This document shows positions 1 through 9,826 of a stretch of DNA of 64,000 bases, one piece after another. The notes under the pieces were generated by a model. The model had not been told where the DNA came from and searched no databases. It saw only the letters and a program-made list of their open reading frames with translations. The translations under genes were made by a program, and so were the position numbers. Position 1 is the first letter of the stretch, and every line of letters starts with the position of its first letter. The stretch lies in assembly GCF_963678635.1 (NCBI RefSeq), contig NC_087067.1, positions 27,661,547 to 27,725,546 on the forward strand, written 5' to 3'. Origin of the DNA: Symsagittifera roscoffensis. Its lineage: Eukaryota; Xenacoelomorpha; Acoela; Convolutidae.

Positions 1-379
1 TACCAAGAGATTCATGTTGGACTGCTGTTTGCAAAAATATTAGCTGAAGAAGTTGACCTCGACTGGAGAAGCCATGTAAGCATCACTGACGTTGGAAACC
101 GAAAAGCTCAAATGACACGAAAATTCGTCTGCAAAAAAATGCGTCTGAAGAAGTGCGAATCGGATTTGGTTTCGGGCATGTCGTCATGCTGATCTGTACA
201 ACGAATACTTCAAATGTGACATATTGTTTGACCCAGAATGCAAAAACAGACTTCTGGGAATGTACGCAAAATTTTTCAGAACTCGTTATAACGAATCAGA
301 TACATGCACTTGGCGCATTTTTTGCGAATGCAACAACTGTAGAGACCTGAAGAAACTTATACTTATAACTGAAAACTAA
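1..379 (+). pseudogene. CR1-like non-LTR retrotransposon, C-terminal tail of the RT ORF (partial)
   Basis: This is the end of a non-LTR retrotransposon ORF2. The first frame reads through residues such as LFAKILAEEVDLDW, breaks near 185, then resumes in another frame with a cysteine-rich end (FCECNNCRDLKK) and a TAA at 377-379. The 24276-24738 copy shows the preceding part (YKNKLVKLNILPLS), typical of the region after the RT thumb in CR1/jockey-type elements. The same sequence lies reversed at about 12490-12955. It is a decayed fragment. The class assignment is by pattern only. Confidence 0.6.
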
Positions 380-2030
380 ACTTTGAACAATCCAATGACT
401 GGCTTTTATGCGAACCCTTGGATTACTTTCCTAAATCCGTTGTTATTTTTATAATTATTTTTTAACTTAAAAAAGACTATTCAACCAGTTAATTATCCAA
501 CTTTTGCTCTAAAATTCGCTTATTTTTATATCAGTTCAATTGATCTTTTTCTAGTTATGAAACGGTTTCCTAACCAAAGATGGGATTGAACGACTTTACT
601 AATTAGCTCTCTTGCCGTAGTGCAGTTAAATTTCTTTTTCAGAGGGAATGGAGAAAGTTTTTTCGGACTGGAAGAAGTTCGAAGACAGTGTAAATCTGCT
701 GCAAGTGAGTTTTTGTCAAATGTATTTTTGATATTGCTAATTCGTTGAAATGAAACACGATTAAAACCGTAAAAACAAGTGTCATGCAATCAGTTTTCCT
801 ATTTTTTTTCTGATAAATCCAAGGATTAAGGAAAGGATGCATTTGTTTCTAGCATGAGTCGCAAACAAAAGTGCTACTTTTTTTGATATTTATGAAAATG
901 CTGCTTTGCTACTAAAGTTGTTGCCTGTGTATCACGAGGCTGCAGTCGCGCTGAAGGACTATGTGATTTGACATTTGAATTGTCATGAGTTAATACATTT
1001 GATGTTTTTTTTAAATATGCTTTAGAAAAGTAAATTTTGAAGCAAACAAAGCATGTTTTTAACTGATAAGACAATTTTATAAACTCATTTAAAATTGCAT
1101 GGTAATTTTCCCAAAATTTATTTAATAAGTAAAATCATCATCAATTCATTTTTCATATAATACAGTCGCTGTCCAGCTATTGCGAAGTCTTCAGCAAATT
1201 TTCGCATGCCTTTTTCGAAAGTAGAAATAAAGCAACGGCGAACACTGAACCCCACAACAGAACGCTATTCAGACTTCACTCGCCATAGAAGCCACTGCGG
1301 ATAAAATGTAAAAGGCCGACTAATTGCAGAAAAAGAAAAATACGGCGAAGTCGAAAAAGTCTTTGGCAATACTTGTTTTGAATTTATACAAGGAACTGGA
1401 GTTTTTACAAGAAATTTATACAAGTAACATTCAAAATTTGCAAAGACATCGCCACAAAATTTATTTTCATGCTTTACGAAAGGAGTTCAAGGAAATCTCT
1501 TTAATCAGAACAACTCCAAATGTAAGCAAAAGCTAGAGTGAAGAAATAATAGCAGAAAACTTTGCACCTAAATTAATCGGAAAAGACTGACTCAATCAAC
1601 AGCAAAGAAAAATGTTTTCTCTGCCGCTGAAAATGGGCGTTTTTAAAATCAAAATGCTCACAGATTTCTCCCACAACTATGAATGGTCAAAAACAATTTT
1701 CTACATGCCAGTGAACCACTTACACTCATTCAACTTCAGCTAAAAAAACTTCTGGGGAAGCCAAAAAAACTATTAAACAAGGCTTGTACCGTAAAAGAGG
1801 AAAAAAACAAGGGAAGTTTCCATTGAAAACGTAGTTTCCAACCGTATTCCAACCATAATGCAGGCCTAATCATTTTTTGCTTTTTATGCATTTTTGTAAG
1901 GATAGTACGGCCCTATTCAATATGTGCACGGACCATTACTACACGGGGGCCTTAAATTAAACTGTAGAAAAGGTTCATCAATCATAAGCAGAAAACGACA
2001 ACATAGGCAAAGAGTTACTCGCGAGGAAAA
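380..2030. other. No recognised gene; one exon-like island
   Basis: AT-rich sequence inside repeat S. The first part is probably the 3' UTR of the CR1-like tail. A possible short exon lies at 643-704 (separate entry). Between about 1150 and 2030 the plus strand has long stretches with few stops that lead into PLE-1, and may be decayed PLE N-terminal coding sequence, but I see no diagnostic motif there. Confidence 0.4.
643..704 (+). other. Exon-like 62-bp segment between good splice sites
   Basis: A pyrimidine-rich acceptor (tttctttttcag, ending at 642) and a near-consensus donor (gtgagt at 705-710) bracket 62 bp. In one frame the segment reads as an open peptide containing MEKVFSDWKKFEDSVNLLQ. 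It could be a captured exon or chance. I do not recognise the peptide. An identical copy lies at 25002-25063 in repeat S copy 2. Confidence 0.25.
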
Positions 2031-3215
2031 AGAAGGACTTTATACGAGGTTGAGATCAACGGGGCGCAGCCGGCTAGCCTGTATCGATAAGCAAAGGTAC
2101 ACCAACAAGGCACACCACTTCGTCCCGTCCTTTCTTTACCTGGTAGCTCATATGACAACCTAAATAAAACTACTTTGATGAAAATAAGGGGCCAGGGAGA
2201 TATGGGAGAAAACTGAATTGGACTCTGATGAGAGTATAACCTCCATTGATGTAAAGAGTTTGTACACTAATGTCCCGCTTAAGAACGCTGTTGAAAGAGC
2301 CCGAGGAGATTATATGAGCAAGTCAACCCACCGGAAACATCTCGGAAGACTATGAAAAAATTACTGAAATTGGCAGTGAGTAGGGAACACTTTAAATGCA
2401 ATGATTTTTGGTATAAACAAATCACTGGCAGCAACAATGGCCAATTTGCGGCTCAAAGAATACGAACCTGCATTAAGGAAACAAGTACCGAAATTGACTG
2501 GCTAGATAAGAGTAACAAGAAAGTCTGCCCTGTCAGAAAAAGGTGACCTATCGGACTAAAGGGGTAGAATGCGAATATTGTTTGAATTGGTACTTTTTAG
2601 GGTGTAGTAACAGTTTGAAATCCAAACACGCAGAAATCGCTGAAGCAGTGTACTATTGCATTACTTGTATTAAACAACAGGAAGCAGATCAGACTGAGAA
2701 TGGTGTTAAAGTTTTTCTAAGGTTTGTGGACGACATAGTTAGAACTGTCAAGAGCGATCCTGGGTTAGTTCTCGAGGCTGCCAATAAGTTGCATCCAAAC
2801 TTGCAGTTCACCATAGAAGAACTTGATAGTAACAGTAATTTGGCCTTTTTGGATTTAAATGTCAACGTGAGATCAGAAAAAAAGGTCACATGTGGGTGGT
2901 ACCAAAAACCCACTGATACCGGCACCATTCTAAATTTCAGAGGTTGCGCACTTTTGCATTACAAAAGAAACATTATTGAAGGGACAGTTCATAGGGTTTT
3001 CAGAAATACCTCAACATGGAGAAAATTTTTCCAGGCATTGGAAAAAAATAGGAAATAAGGGATTGAAAATCAATATCCGAAAAATTGGTAGTGTTTGGCA
3101 CTCTTAACAAGATCATTGAGGGAAAGAAAAAATTAGAGATGAAGGCATCAGAACCGAGAAAGGATAAATGGTTAAAAGACTCATCCCCTTTTTCACAATG
3201 CAATATCAAGGCAAG
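2031..3215 (+). pseudogene. PLE-1: Penelope-like element reverse transcriptase (frameshifted), copy 1
   Basis: RT of a Penelope-like element, read across several frames. In order: KVHQQGTPLRPVLSLPGSS (near 2095-2150), the palm A block SIDVKSLYTNVPLK (about 2240-2285), a YKQI stretch, a frameshifted ANLRLKEYEPAL, a PHD-like Cys cluster (about 2535-2680), the catalytic block FLRFVDDIVRT (near 2715-2750), and FLDLNV and KPTDTGTILNF (to about 2935). The longest piece, 2543-3058, is 171 codons. The catalytic aspartates are present, but frameshifts and stops break the gene. A PFFTMQYQG stretch near 3190 shows the linker to the endonuclease, which is then interrupted by foreign sequence. Confidence 0.8.
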
Positions 3216-3845
3216 CTTTCGTTACATGCAAAGATAACCACATTACTATGTCTCGGATCCCCAGACTAAGTGATTACCATTAAAAACACGGCTCGGATAC
3301 CATATTTTTATTTTGTTTTTAGTGACAGTTATATACTAAACCCATTGGAAATGGATTGACCGTTTCCTCGTTCCTGCTACTCATGCTCCGAAATACAATA
3401 TAAAATTGGAGTTAATTCAACTACTCAGGGCATCACATCAGCTAAAAAGTGAGTTTTGCAGTCTACTAAGCCCTTGGGCACCAGGCCATCAATTCCACTC
3501 TTTCAGAGATAACTCTTTTATCTTGCCAATCTCGTGGCACGGGAGGGTACTGATCCGCTCCGGGTATCCCACTTAAGCGGCCTTTCTTCTTATCGGCGCC
3601 CGTTACGCGTCTTATCGCGCGTGATCGTCACGATAAGACACTTCGTGTTTTTTCTTTCGTTTTTCTCGACTGATTCTCGTCTTTTCTATCCGGTTGTCTC
3701 TCTTTTTTTTAATTTTCTTGTCAAATATGGTGTTTTTGCACTTCTCAGAAGTAGACGGCTGAGCTTCGAAACTTCGAAAAAAAAATTCAGAATTTTGTGA
3801 TCCTCGTTTTTACTGATAATCGATCGCTAAAATTTTTTGTCATTT
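3216..3845. other. About 0.6-kb sequence interrupting PLE-1 between RT and endonuclease
   Basis: The PLE linker stops near 3215 and resumes near 3850, judged by comparison with the uninterrupted linker at 16782-17015. The inserted sequence has a locally GC-rich patch (about 3530-3640), a strongly pyrimidine-rich run (about 3640-3720) and a hairpin at 3611-3641 with a 9-bp perfect stem (GTCTTATCG / CGATAAGAC). I found no ORF of known type and no clear terminal repeats. It may be an insertion or diverged PLE terminal sequence. Confidence 0.45.
3611..3641. repeat. Short hairpin in the PLE-1 insertion
   Basis: The arms GTCTTATCG and CGATAAGAC pair perfectly around a 13-nt loop, and an alternative inner stem CGTGA/TCACG is also possible. 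It sits in a locally GC-rich patch. PLEs are known to carry hammerhead ribozymes, but I could not find the required CUGANGA and GAAA cores here, so I give no ribozyme call. A copy lies at 27970-28000. Confidence 0.5.
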
Positions 3846-3849
3846 TTCT

Positions 3850-4315
3850 AGTGCCGCGAAAGTTCGACTGTGCCAATCCGGGGGAATGGCACACCATTGC
3901 AACAGTTAGTTGCAAAGGTTCGGCAAATATCCGGGGCACAAATATAACTTTTACAACAAGAAAATTGAAAACATGCTTGCCATCCTTCAAAACTTCCTTT
4001 GCTCGTAAACTGTGACGCAAAGTGGTGTATAAGCCTACATGTAGTGGAAGTAACCCACCTATGTGGGCCAGACAGTCCGAAATTTAGCCACGAGGGTCGA
4101 TGAGCACCGCAAAGGGGACTCCCCAGTAGGTCAACACCTGTTAGAATGTAATAAGGAGGTAGGCGGTACTGCTGAGCTGAAGTCAGAGGTTATAGACCAA
4201 ACAGCCAACTTTCATAAGCTACTCACACTAGAGGCGTTGCACATTATGGGGAGAGGCCGAGGATCAACAGACGCGATGAACTCTGGAGCCGGGAATTAAC
4301 ACTAAAATTATAGTC
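3850..4315 (+). pseudogene. PLE-1: GIY-YIG endonuclease domain (frameshifted), copy 1
   Basis: The C-terminal endonuclease of PLE-1. The preceding linker has FTTRKLKTCLPSFKTSF, matching VYTTRKLERCLPSLKSAF in PLE-3. Then come VVYKPTCSG and, after a frameshift, GQTVRNLATRVDEHRK with the downstream H...C pair (GQHLLEC). Family members nick target DNA for target-primed reverse transcription. The GIY-like half and the YIG-like half are in different frames, so this copy is dead. It ends near 4300, where the terminal block is again frameshifted. Confidence 0.8.
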
Positions 4316-4929
4316 TATGTGTAACATGGCTAAAAGTTGAAAACTGACAAGTCAGAATCAAAAACATTCCCAAATCGAAATTTGATAACCATGAAAGAAC
4401 AAAAATTAAAAAATCTCTGAATCTTACAGTAAGATGATATTAATGATTACGTAATTTATGTAATTACAGTTGTGTAAATTCGATCGGTCAAAAAGTTTTA
4501 GAGCATTCTTATAGATGTTTCTCATTTTTCAGATTTTTGATAGTTTTGTAAATAATTTGAGAATGCGTTTAAAGTGTAAATTCAAATAAAGTTTTTGCAC
4601 ATTTTTGTGCATCTTCAAGTCTTACGAATTCTAAACTATTTTACAGAAAGATCAAAGATCATAAAAAGTGTCATACACATCATTATTTCAAATATTACAG
4701 AATTCAACCGATCAAAACTTTACAAATTTTACTGAAATCACGTAACAGTTAATATTTAATAATTATAAAGATTTTGTCACAAATATCTGAGAGTTTTCAC
4801 CTCGTTTATTTTAGCAATTTCGTTTTGTCGCTAATTTTTATGCTAACATGTAAGTTATTTGAACAATTTTTGTTTTAGACAGAATTTTTTGATTCTGGAA
4901 CTATAGCCTTAGTGTCAGCTCCCTACCTC
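4316..4929. other. AT-rich interval between two convergent PLEs
   Basis: PLE-1 (+) and PLE-2 (-) meet tail to tail, so this is probably the 3' UTRs of both. I see no ORF, RNA gene or clear tandem repeat. It is repeated at 28675-29288. Confidence 0.5.
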
Positions 4930-5825
4930 TAAACTCGTCGCGCGTGTTAATAACCGGTCTCTCTTTCCTAATGTGCAGCGCCTCTAATGTAAGTAACTTG
5001 ACGCTGCTGGTTGATTATTTTCCATTTAAACTCCGACTTACCTTTCTCACTACCACACTGCCTTATATGCTGTCCAACTGGGGTATCCTCTTTTCGGTGT
5101 TCCTCAATCCTTGTGGTGAGATGTCGGACCGTCTGGCCAAAATAGCTGGATTTGCATCCACAACATTCAAGTCTGTGAACCACCTTTGATTTCAGTTAAC
5201 TGGAAAAGGAGGATTTTGGAGAGGGCGTACAAGTTTTCATTTTTTTTCGTCGTGATTATTATCTGCGCATTGGTGATATCGCGCCCTTTGTTTTGCTAAT
5301 GTCTGACTGTGTTTCCCCCTTATTTTTCTCAGCCATGTTTTTTTTGTTTTTGCCCTCTCTGATGATCTTTTCAAGGGCATGTGATGCAACCCGCGACGAG
5401 CAACTTTCCGGATATTGGTTATCCAACCACTGTTCACAGTTGATTTTCATCGCTTTATCATATTCTCTCCATGTTAATGTACTGCGGAAAAACCGGTGAA
5501 CAGTTCTTTCAATCACATTTCTCTTACACTGAAGGGGGCGCAGCTTCTAAAAATTAGTATGGTACCTGTATCTGTTGGTTTTGATACCACCCACAGTTAA
5601 TTTTCCTGCTTTTGTCAAAACTAATTTGTAAATCCAAAAACGCCAAATTCCCGTTTGTGTTTGGTGTCTCTATTGTGAATTGTATATTTAGATGTAGTAA
5701 GTTCGCAGCCCGTAGCACTTTTTCAGGATCACCCTTCACTGTTCTCACTTTAACGTCAACGTAACGGAGAAATAACATAGCTTGCTGCAGTGACTTATTT
5801 TTCTCTCTTATCGCGATGCATTTTC
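4930..5825 (-). pseudogene. PLE-2 3' half, truncated at repeat S boundary (copy 1)
   Basis: Minus-strand Penelope-like element. From the upstream end: FLRYVDVKVRTVK (5554-5778), in which the second catalytic aspartate of YVDD is valine; IERTVHRFFRSTLTW (5259-5516); then the GIY-YIG domain with CCGCKSSYFGQTVR and RIEEHRK (4968-5183); and a terminal NTRDEF block near 4945. The element stops abruptly at 5825 inside the RT and is fused to an LTR-element ORF. It is non-functional. The longer version is at 29270-31350. Confidence 0.85.
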
Positions 5826-5826
5826 A

Positions 5827-6324
5827 ATGTGCAAAGTTCTAAACATTCCGATAGAAACGAAGAAGATATGGGCAAGGAAACGATTGATGCCATGGTTCAG
5901 AGCTAACATGAATGCATGGTTGTACGAGTATGCGAAAAAGCATATGTCGAAGCACGGCAGGGTGTACAGTGAATATCAGCTGGACATTGGAGCAGGAGCT
6001 CTCAAGCGAGCTCTCGTGACTCATCGGAATGCAGTGACCACCGCTGTGAAAAGAATTTCCAGGACGAGTGAACGTAGTGGAAAGGAGAAGGCAGAGATGT
6101 TAAAGGAAGATTTGGAGAGAAACGTGACGTTGTGTCTCCACAACAGCTTCTGCAGGAACAGAGAATCTAACGTGGATCCCCTGCCTTGCTGCAAACAGAG
6201 GGTAGAAGAGCAGAAGTGTTGGAGGACGGCTTCCAGCAGCGTCAGGATAGCTAACGACGTGTTGCAGGATACGGAAACTGAGAGTGCAGAGTCAGTATCA
6301 CAGGAGGAAGAAATGGAACATTGA
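5827..6324 (+). pseudogene. Diverged 3' fragment of the LTR element's accessory ORF5
   Basis: A 165-codon open frame with no recognised domain, clearly related to the C-terminal third of the accessory ORF at 45994-47379. Matching landmarks in order include CKVLNIPIE / CKVFAIPVE, WFRANMNAWLY / CFRATLTSWLY, ALVTHRNAVTT / PLLTHRNAITT and LHNSFCRNRES / LHNSFCLNRES. Its start is cut off by the repeat S junction at 5825. The divergence means it comes from a different, related element and not from a copy of the 31-48 kb one. Its downstream sequence ends in the same polypurine tract as that element. Confidence 0.85.
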
Positions 6325-7130
6325 CGAATGGCCGAAAAACGAGATGCAAAAAGAGATGAAATTAGAAGAATATAGAAGTTTTAGAACTTCTAAACGACGA
6401 AAAAAGAAGAAAATGAAGGAGTAATGAAGAAAAAGTTAAAACTCAGAATTGTTTTATGTGTGTGAAAAAACTCAAGTGAGAAACCAAGCAACCAAGTTGT
6501 AATTGAAAACTGACACATTTAGTTGAGTTTTGAAATTGTTGCATTTATAAATTTGCATTTTGATTTTAATTGAGTGGCTTTAGAGACACTCACTTACTAT
6601 TTATTTAGAAAGGCTTAAGTTAAGGAGTATATTTAAATATTCCAGCCTGCATAAGTGTTTTTAATCAGCTAGGAGAACTGATCACTTTGTGGTGGCATGG
6701 ATGGCTTGGATAATCTCTCGAAGAGGGAGATTGTTTCATTGTTCTTTCTAACCACAGAGTTTCTTAGTTTTAGTATTCAGGACAATAACAACCAAGATTT
6801 CCGAAGGGAGAAGCATAGTAGGATAATTTTAGCTTGTTGGTTGGCAGGACTGTCCTGCAAGCCAACACCTTTTAAATCTAAGAGAAAAAATTTTAATCGG
6901 GACATTGACATTGGAAGTCAGAAATATGTTTTATCTTAAGTCATATCCTCAATGTGCAGATTAGTGAAGAATTTGAAGGCTATAGTGATGTAGTATGATG
7001 CCAGTTATATTCTGCTGTGAGTCGATGTGACGTGGATAAAAGTAATTTCGTGCATTTTGTAAATTCTGTTCGATGACACTGTATCTATTTTACGAACATT
7101 GCGTGATTCAATGAGGACATTGACCGGACT
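6325..7130 (+). other. Probable 3' untranslated region of the second LTR element
   Basis: Lies between the accessory ORF fragment and a polypurine tract, as in the 31-48 kb element (47380-47813). It is A-rich at first and then AT-rich. An open stretch at 6697-6939 has no recognisable motif and I do not call it a gene. Confidence 0.5.
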
Positions 7131-7142
7131 GTCCGGGGAGTA
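7131..7142 (+). promoter_or_regulatory. Polypurine tract next to an LTR
   Basis: The 12-mer gtccggggagta lies immediately before a TGTG that starts an LTR. The identical 12-mer precedes the 3' LTR of the 31-48 kb element (47814-47825). This is the expected priming site for plus-strand DNA synthesis. Confidence 0.75.
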
Positions 7143-7680
7143 TGTGACATTCGACCAGAATGTGCCAAAATGCAATCTCTGCAGAATTCGAATTTTTTGC
7201 AGCGAGCCTTCCGGATTAGTGATTTTTAAGGATTAAGAACGTTATTTGGACGGTTGAACAAAACGTGAAGGTTGAAGGATTCGGAAATTGCTAATTTTTA
7301 AATTTTCGAAGTGATTACGTAACATTTCTGAGAAACGTCAGCAACGGCCATTTTGGCAGAAAAGCTGAAAAGCAACAGAAGAACGATAGTCGCACTGACG
7401 AAAACAACTGAGATTGTGAGAGAAAAATAACAGAGAAAAACAGAAGGACGTTCCGAGTTGCAACTATTGTGTCGCTACAATAGTTGCAAGGCCGTTGCAG
7501 ACAACGGTGAAGGGTGGAAGATAGCCTACCGGATTACGAAAAAATCAAGATTAACGAGCTTGATTCAGTGGATTCAAGAATCCGGAAGGGTTTCGGAACT
7601 GAGACTTTTATCCTTTTATATAGACTTTTAGCTTCTTGTCATGTCCTGAATTGAATTTAATTAACAACTGGATTCATTTT
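7143..7680 (+). mobile_element. Probable 3' LTR of the second LTR retrotransposon (end uncertain)
   Basis: Starts TGTGACATTCGACC directly after the polypurine tract. The same start occurs at 17710 (+) and, reversed, at 21436, and parts of the downstream sequence are shared with those copies (for example the stretch around ttttagctt and tgaattgaattta near 7625-7660). The right end is not certain. The similarity to 18190-18245 fades after about 7680, and I could not place a closing CA. Confidence 0.55.
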
Positions 7681-7994
7681 GGTAAGGATGAGAAGCTAGG
7701 AGTTGGGGAAAGGGGTTGATCCATCTTCGATGGAGATGATGATTTTTATCTACTGAACAAAAACAATAGTAGTATAATAAATAGTAGTAGCCCTGGTTTT
7801 AGGAGTGACCTCGTGGTCTGGGGATACTGAGACCCAGCCATGAGCTCACTATTTCTGCATGTAATTAAGTTAATTTGAGTGTTTTGACCGAAGCCGAAAG
7901 CAGTAACGTTTTTGTCGACCCGTTGTTAGAAAAGACCACCGAAAGTAATGGCTTGGTAGAGACGGTGAAAAGCATATAAAGCTCTGTTTAGACG
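7681..7994. other. No recognised gene; LTR remainder or 3' UTR of the RLE retroelement
   Basis: AT-rich bridge between the LTR-like sequence and the stop codon of the minus-strand retroelement. It may hold the end of the LTR and the 3' UTR of the retroelement. I see no motif. Confidence 0.4.
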
Positions 7995-9826
7995 TTAGCC
8001 ATTCGTCTTAGGACTTAGTTTTATTTTCCGTCGATATGTATCTTCCGGGCGAATGTTACAAGGGTTACAAACAGACCCGGCATTAATCCTACAAGGAGCT
8101 AAGGAGTCTACTACCGTTACATCCCACAAGAGCTGCTTACCATCAGTCCATAGAACGAGCGTCAAACCGTCTGGTCGCTTCTGATCGGTCCTGTAGAGGT
8201 GTCGTGGTTCTAAAACAGGCGGAATTTGAGTAGATGATAGACTCTGCTTTATAAGGGCATTCAGATTTGAAGGCCTAGAGAATCTCCCTGCACTTTTGAG
8301 GCAAGGAAGACCATGCCAACCATCCTCGGTAACGTCTTTTCCGCACACGCATTTATGCCGTTCGCATATTTTTGATCCTAATCGAAGTCCTATCGCAATT
8401 CTGAGTTGTTGGTTCGACAGTTTTAACCTTAAATTTTTGCACGGGATGACGTTCAACCATTGGGAGCCAAATCTATCTTGGAACGCGTTGAACCTTTTTA
8501 CGTCCGTTGGCTCGAGTCGTAAAATCAAGTCTGCAATTTCGCTGTCAAAAATTGGCTCCGTCCAACTTTTTTGGATTTCATTTTCCGGAGCCATTTCAAT
8601 TTTTCCAAGGTCAAACCACCATTTAAGCGCATCATCATAGGTTCCATCCACATGCTCCAAACCAAAGATTTCGCTCAAGGCATCTTTTGCTCCTACTGCT
8701 GAGGCTAAGAAAGCGGGTAAAGCGAGTAGACGAGCGGAAGAAACGCCCAAGCCACCTTTGGCTGCCGGGAGAACTGCTTGTAAAAACTGGTTATCATCCA
8801 TTTTCACGTTAGTGACATTGCATAATGAATTTCTTAGTAATGTATCGTTGCGTTCCAAAAAATCATTTTGCAAAAAACAAGGGCTTGTACGCAAAAAATA
8901 TAAGAGTTTTGGCATGCTAAAGCAATTTTTCAGGAGGTAAAAACCATAATGGGCGTCTAGTTTGTCAATGACATCCGAGATTTTTTCAAGCTCCTTAATT
9001 TTTTTGTCGAGCAATTCTTTTCGGCAAAGTTCGCCGGCAGAGATCCTAAAATGAGGAGTTCTTCTTGTGTTTTTATTTTTATTTTGGGGCATATTTTTCG
9101 AAATTGTGTTAAAATTGAATTATACTGTGTACTAGTAGTCGGTCCCAAAAAACAAAGTTCACACTTCTCAGTGTTTAAGCTCAGGCCGTAAATTTGTTCC
9201 GATTTCAGAATGTTTTTAAGGTCCCGGAGTACTACCTTATAGTCGTCGGCTAAATTCCCATCATCTAAATACCAGATGTTAATTTTCGACTCCAACTGTT
9301 TGACTAGTGTATGAATTGTTTCCGCAAAAAGGGGTGGGGCTTCAAGATCACCTTGCTGAGTTCCGTCTTCTGACATTATGATAGAGCTTCCGTAAAAAAG
9401 GTAACTAGGTTTACCATACGCGCAATGGGTGTAATTATACAACTCGGGGCGTTTTGAATAGACATGATTCAGCATTGTTTCTCTGTTTAAAGAGTTAAAG
9501 GCATTCTTAAAATCTAGTTTTAAGAGAACAGTGCATTTTGGATTGTCGTCGCGTTCAATTAGGTTTCGAAACGAAGGCGCAGCTATTTCTGCTCCTCGTT
9601 TGGTACCGCATCCTACCTGTACGTTTCCGAAAAAATTTTGTCGCTCGGAGAGGGCCTTGCTTCCAGCGCATTTAGATGCGATACGTCTCAGCGTGTTGCC
9701 TATGGCAATCGGTCTCAACCCTCCGTCTATCTTTATGAGGGCGATGAGCTTTGCGCCAAAAAGGAAAGGTCTTAGTGGTTCGGGTATTTTGAGGTTTATC
9801 AGCTTAGTAAGCAATTTCAGAAAATT
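7995..9826 (-). pseudogene. RLE-type non-LTR retrotransposon, 3' copy: RT, CCHC knuckle and restriction-like endonuclease
   Basis: Minus strand. 9814-8957 is the RT palm, with ALIKIDGGLRPIAIG, LLKLDFKNAFNSLN, SEDGTQQGD and the catalytic IWYLDDGNLADD. The frame then shifts into 9092-7995, which has the thumb (LKNCFSMPKLLYFLRTSP), a Cys-His cluster (CVCGKDV, WHGLPC) and a PD-(D/E)XK-type endonuclease block (RPDG, then LLWDVTVVDSLA) near the C-terminus. This order is typical of R2/R4/NeSL-like elements, which nick DNA with a restriction-like enzyme. The motif after QQGD reads L in place of the usual P. It is a tandem partial duplicate of the 5' copy. Confidence 0.85.

Larger units (their letters stand above)
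1..5825. repeat. 5.8-kb direct repeat S, copy 1 (truncated by window start)
   Basis: Base 1 corresponds to base 24360 and the match runs without gaps (offset 24359) to 5825/30184. I noticed only one difference, A at 1595 versus G at 25954. The right end is sharp. After 5825 this copy continues into an LTR-element fragment, while copy 2 continues into the rest of PLE-2, so copy 2 looks like the ancestral arrangement at that end. The left end lies outside the window. Such high identity means a very recent duplication, gene conversion or an assembly duplication. Confidence 0.95.

Noticed and set aside
526-1074. Minus-strand ORFs of 60-90 codons in 526-1074 (and 24885-25433)
   Set aside because: Composition is like translated AT-rich DNA, they have no motif, and they overlap the exon-like segment on the other strand.
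2217-2260. Hammerhead ribozyme in a Penelope element (ctgatga near 2224, 5358 and 51876)
   Set aside because: None of these sites is followed at the right distance by a GAAA core with flanking stems. The first two lie in coding RT sequence. No complete core was found by eye.
6697-6939. 80-codon ORF downstream of the ORF5-like fragment
   Set aside because: Lies in the 3' UTR equivalent of the LTR element, has no counterpart in the 31-48 kb element and no motif.
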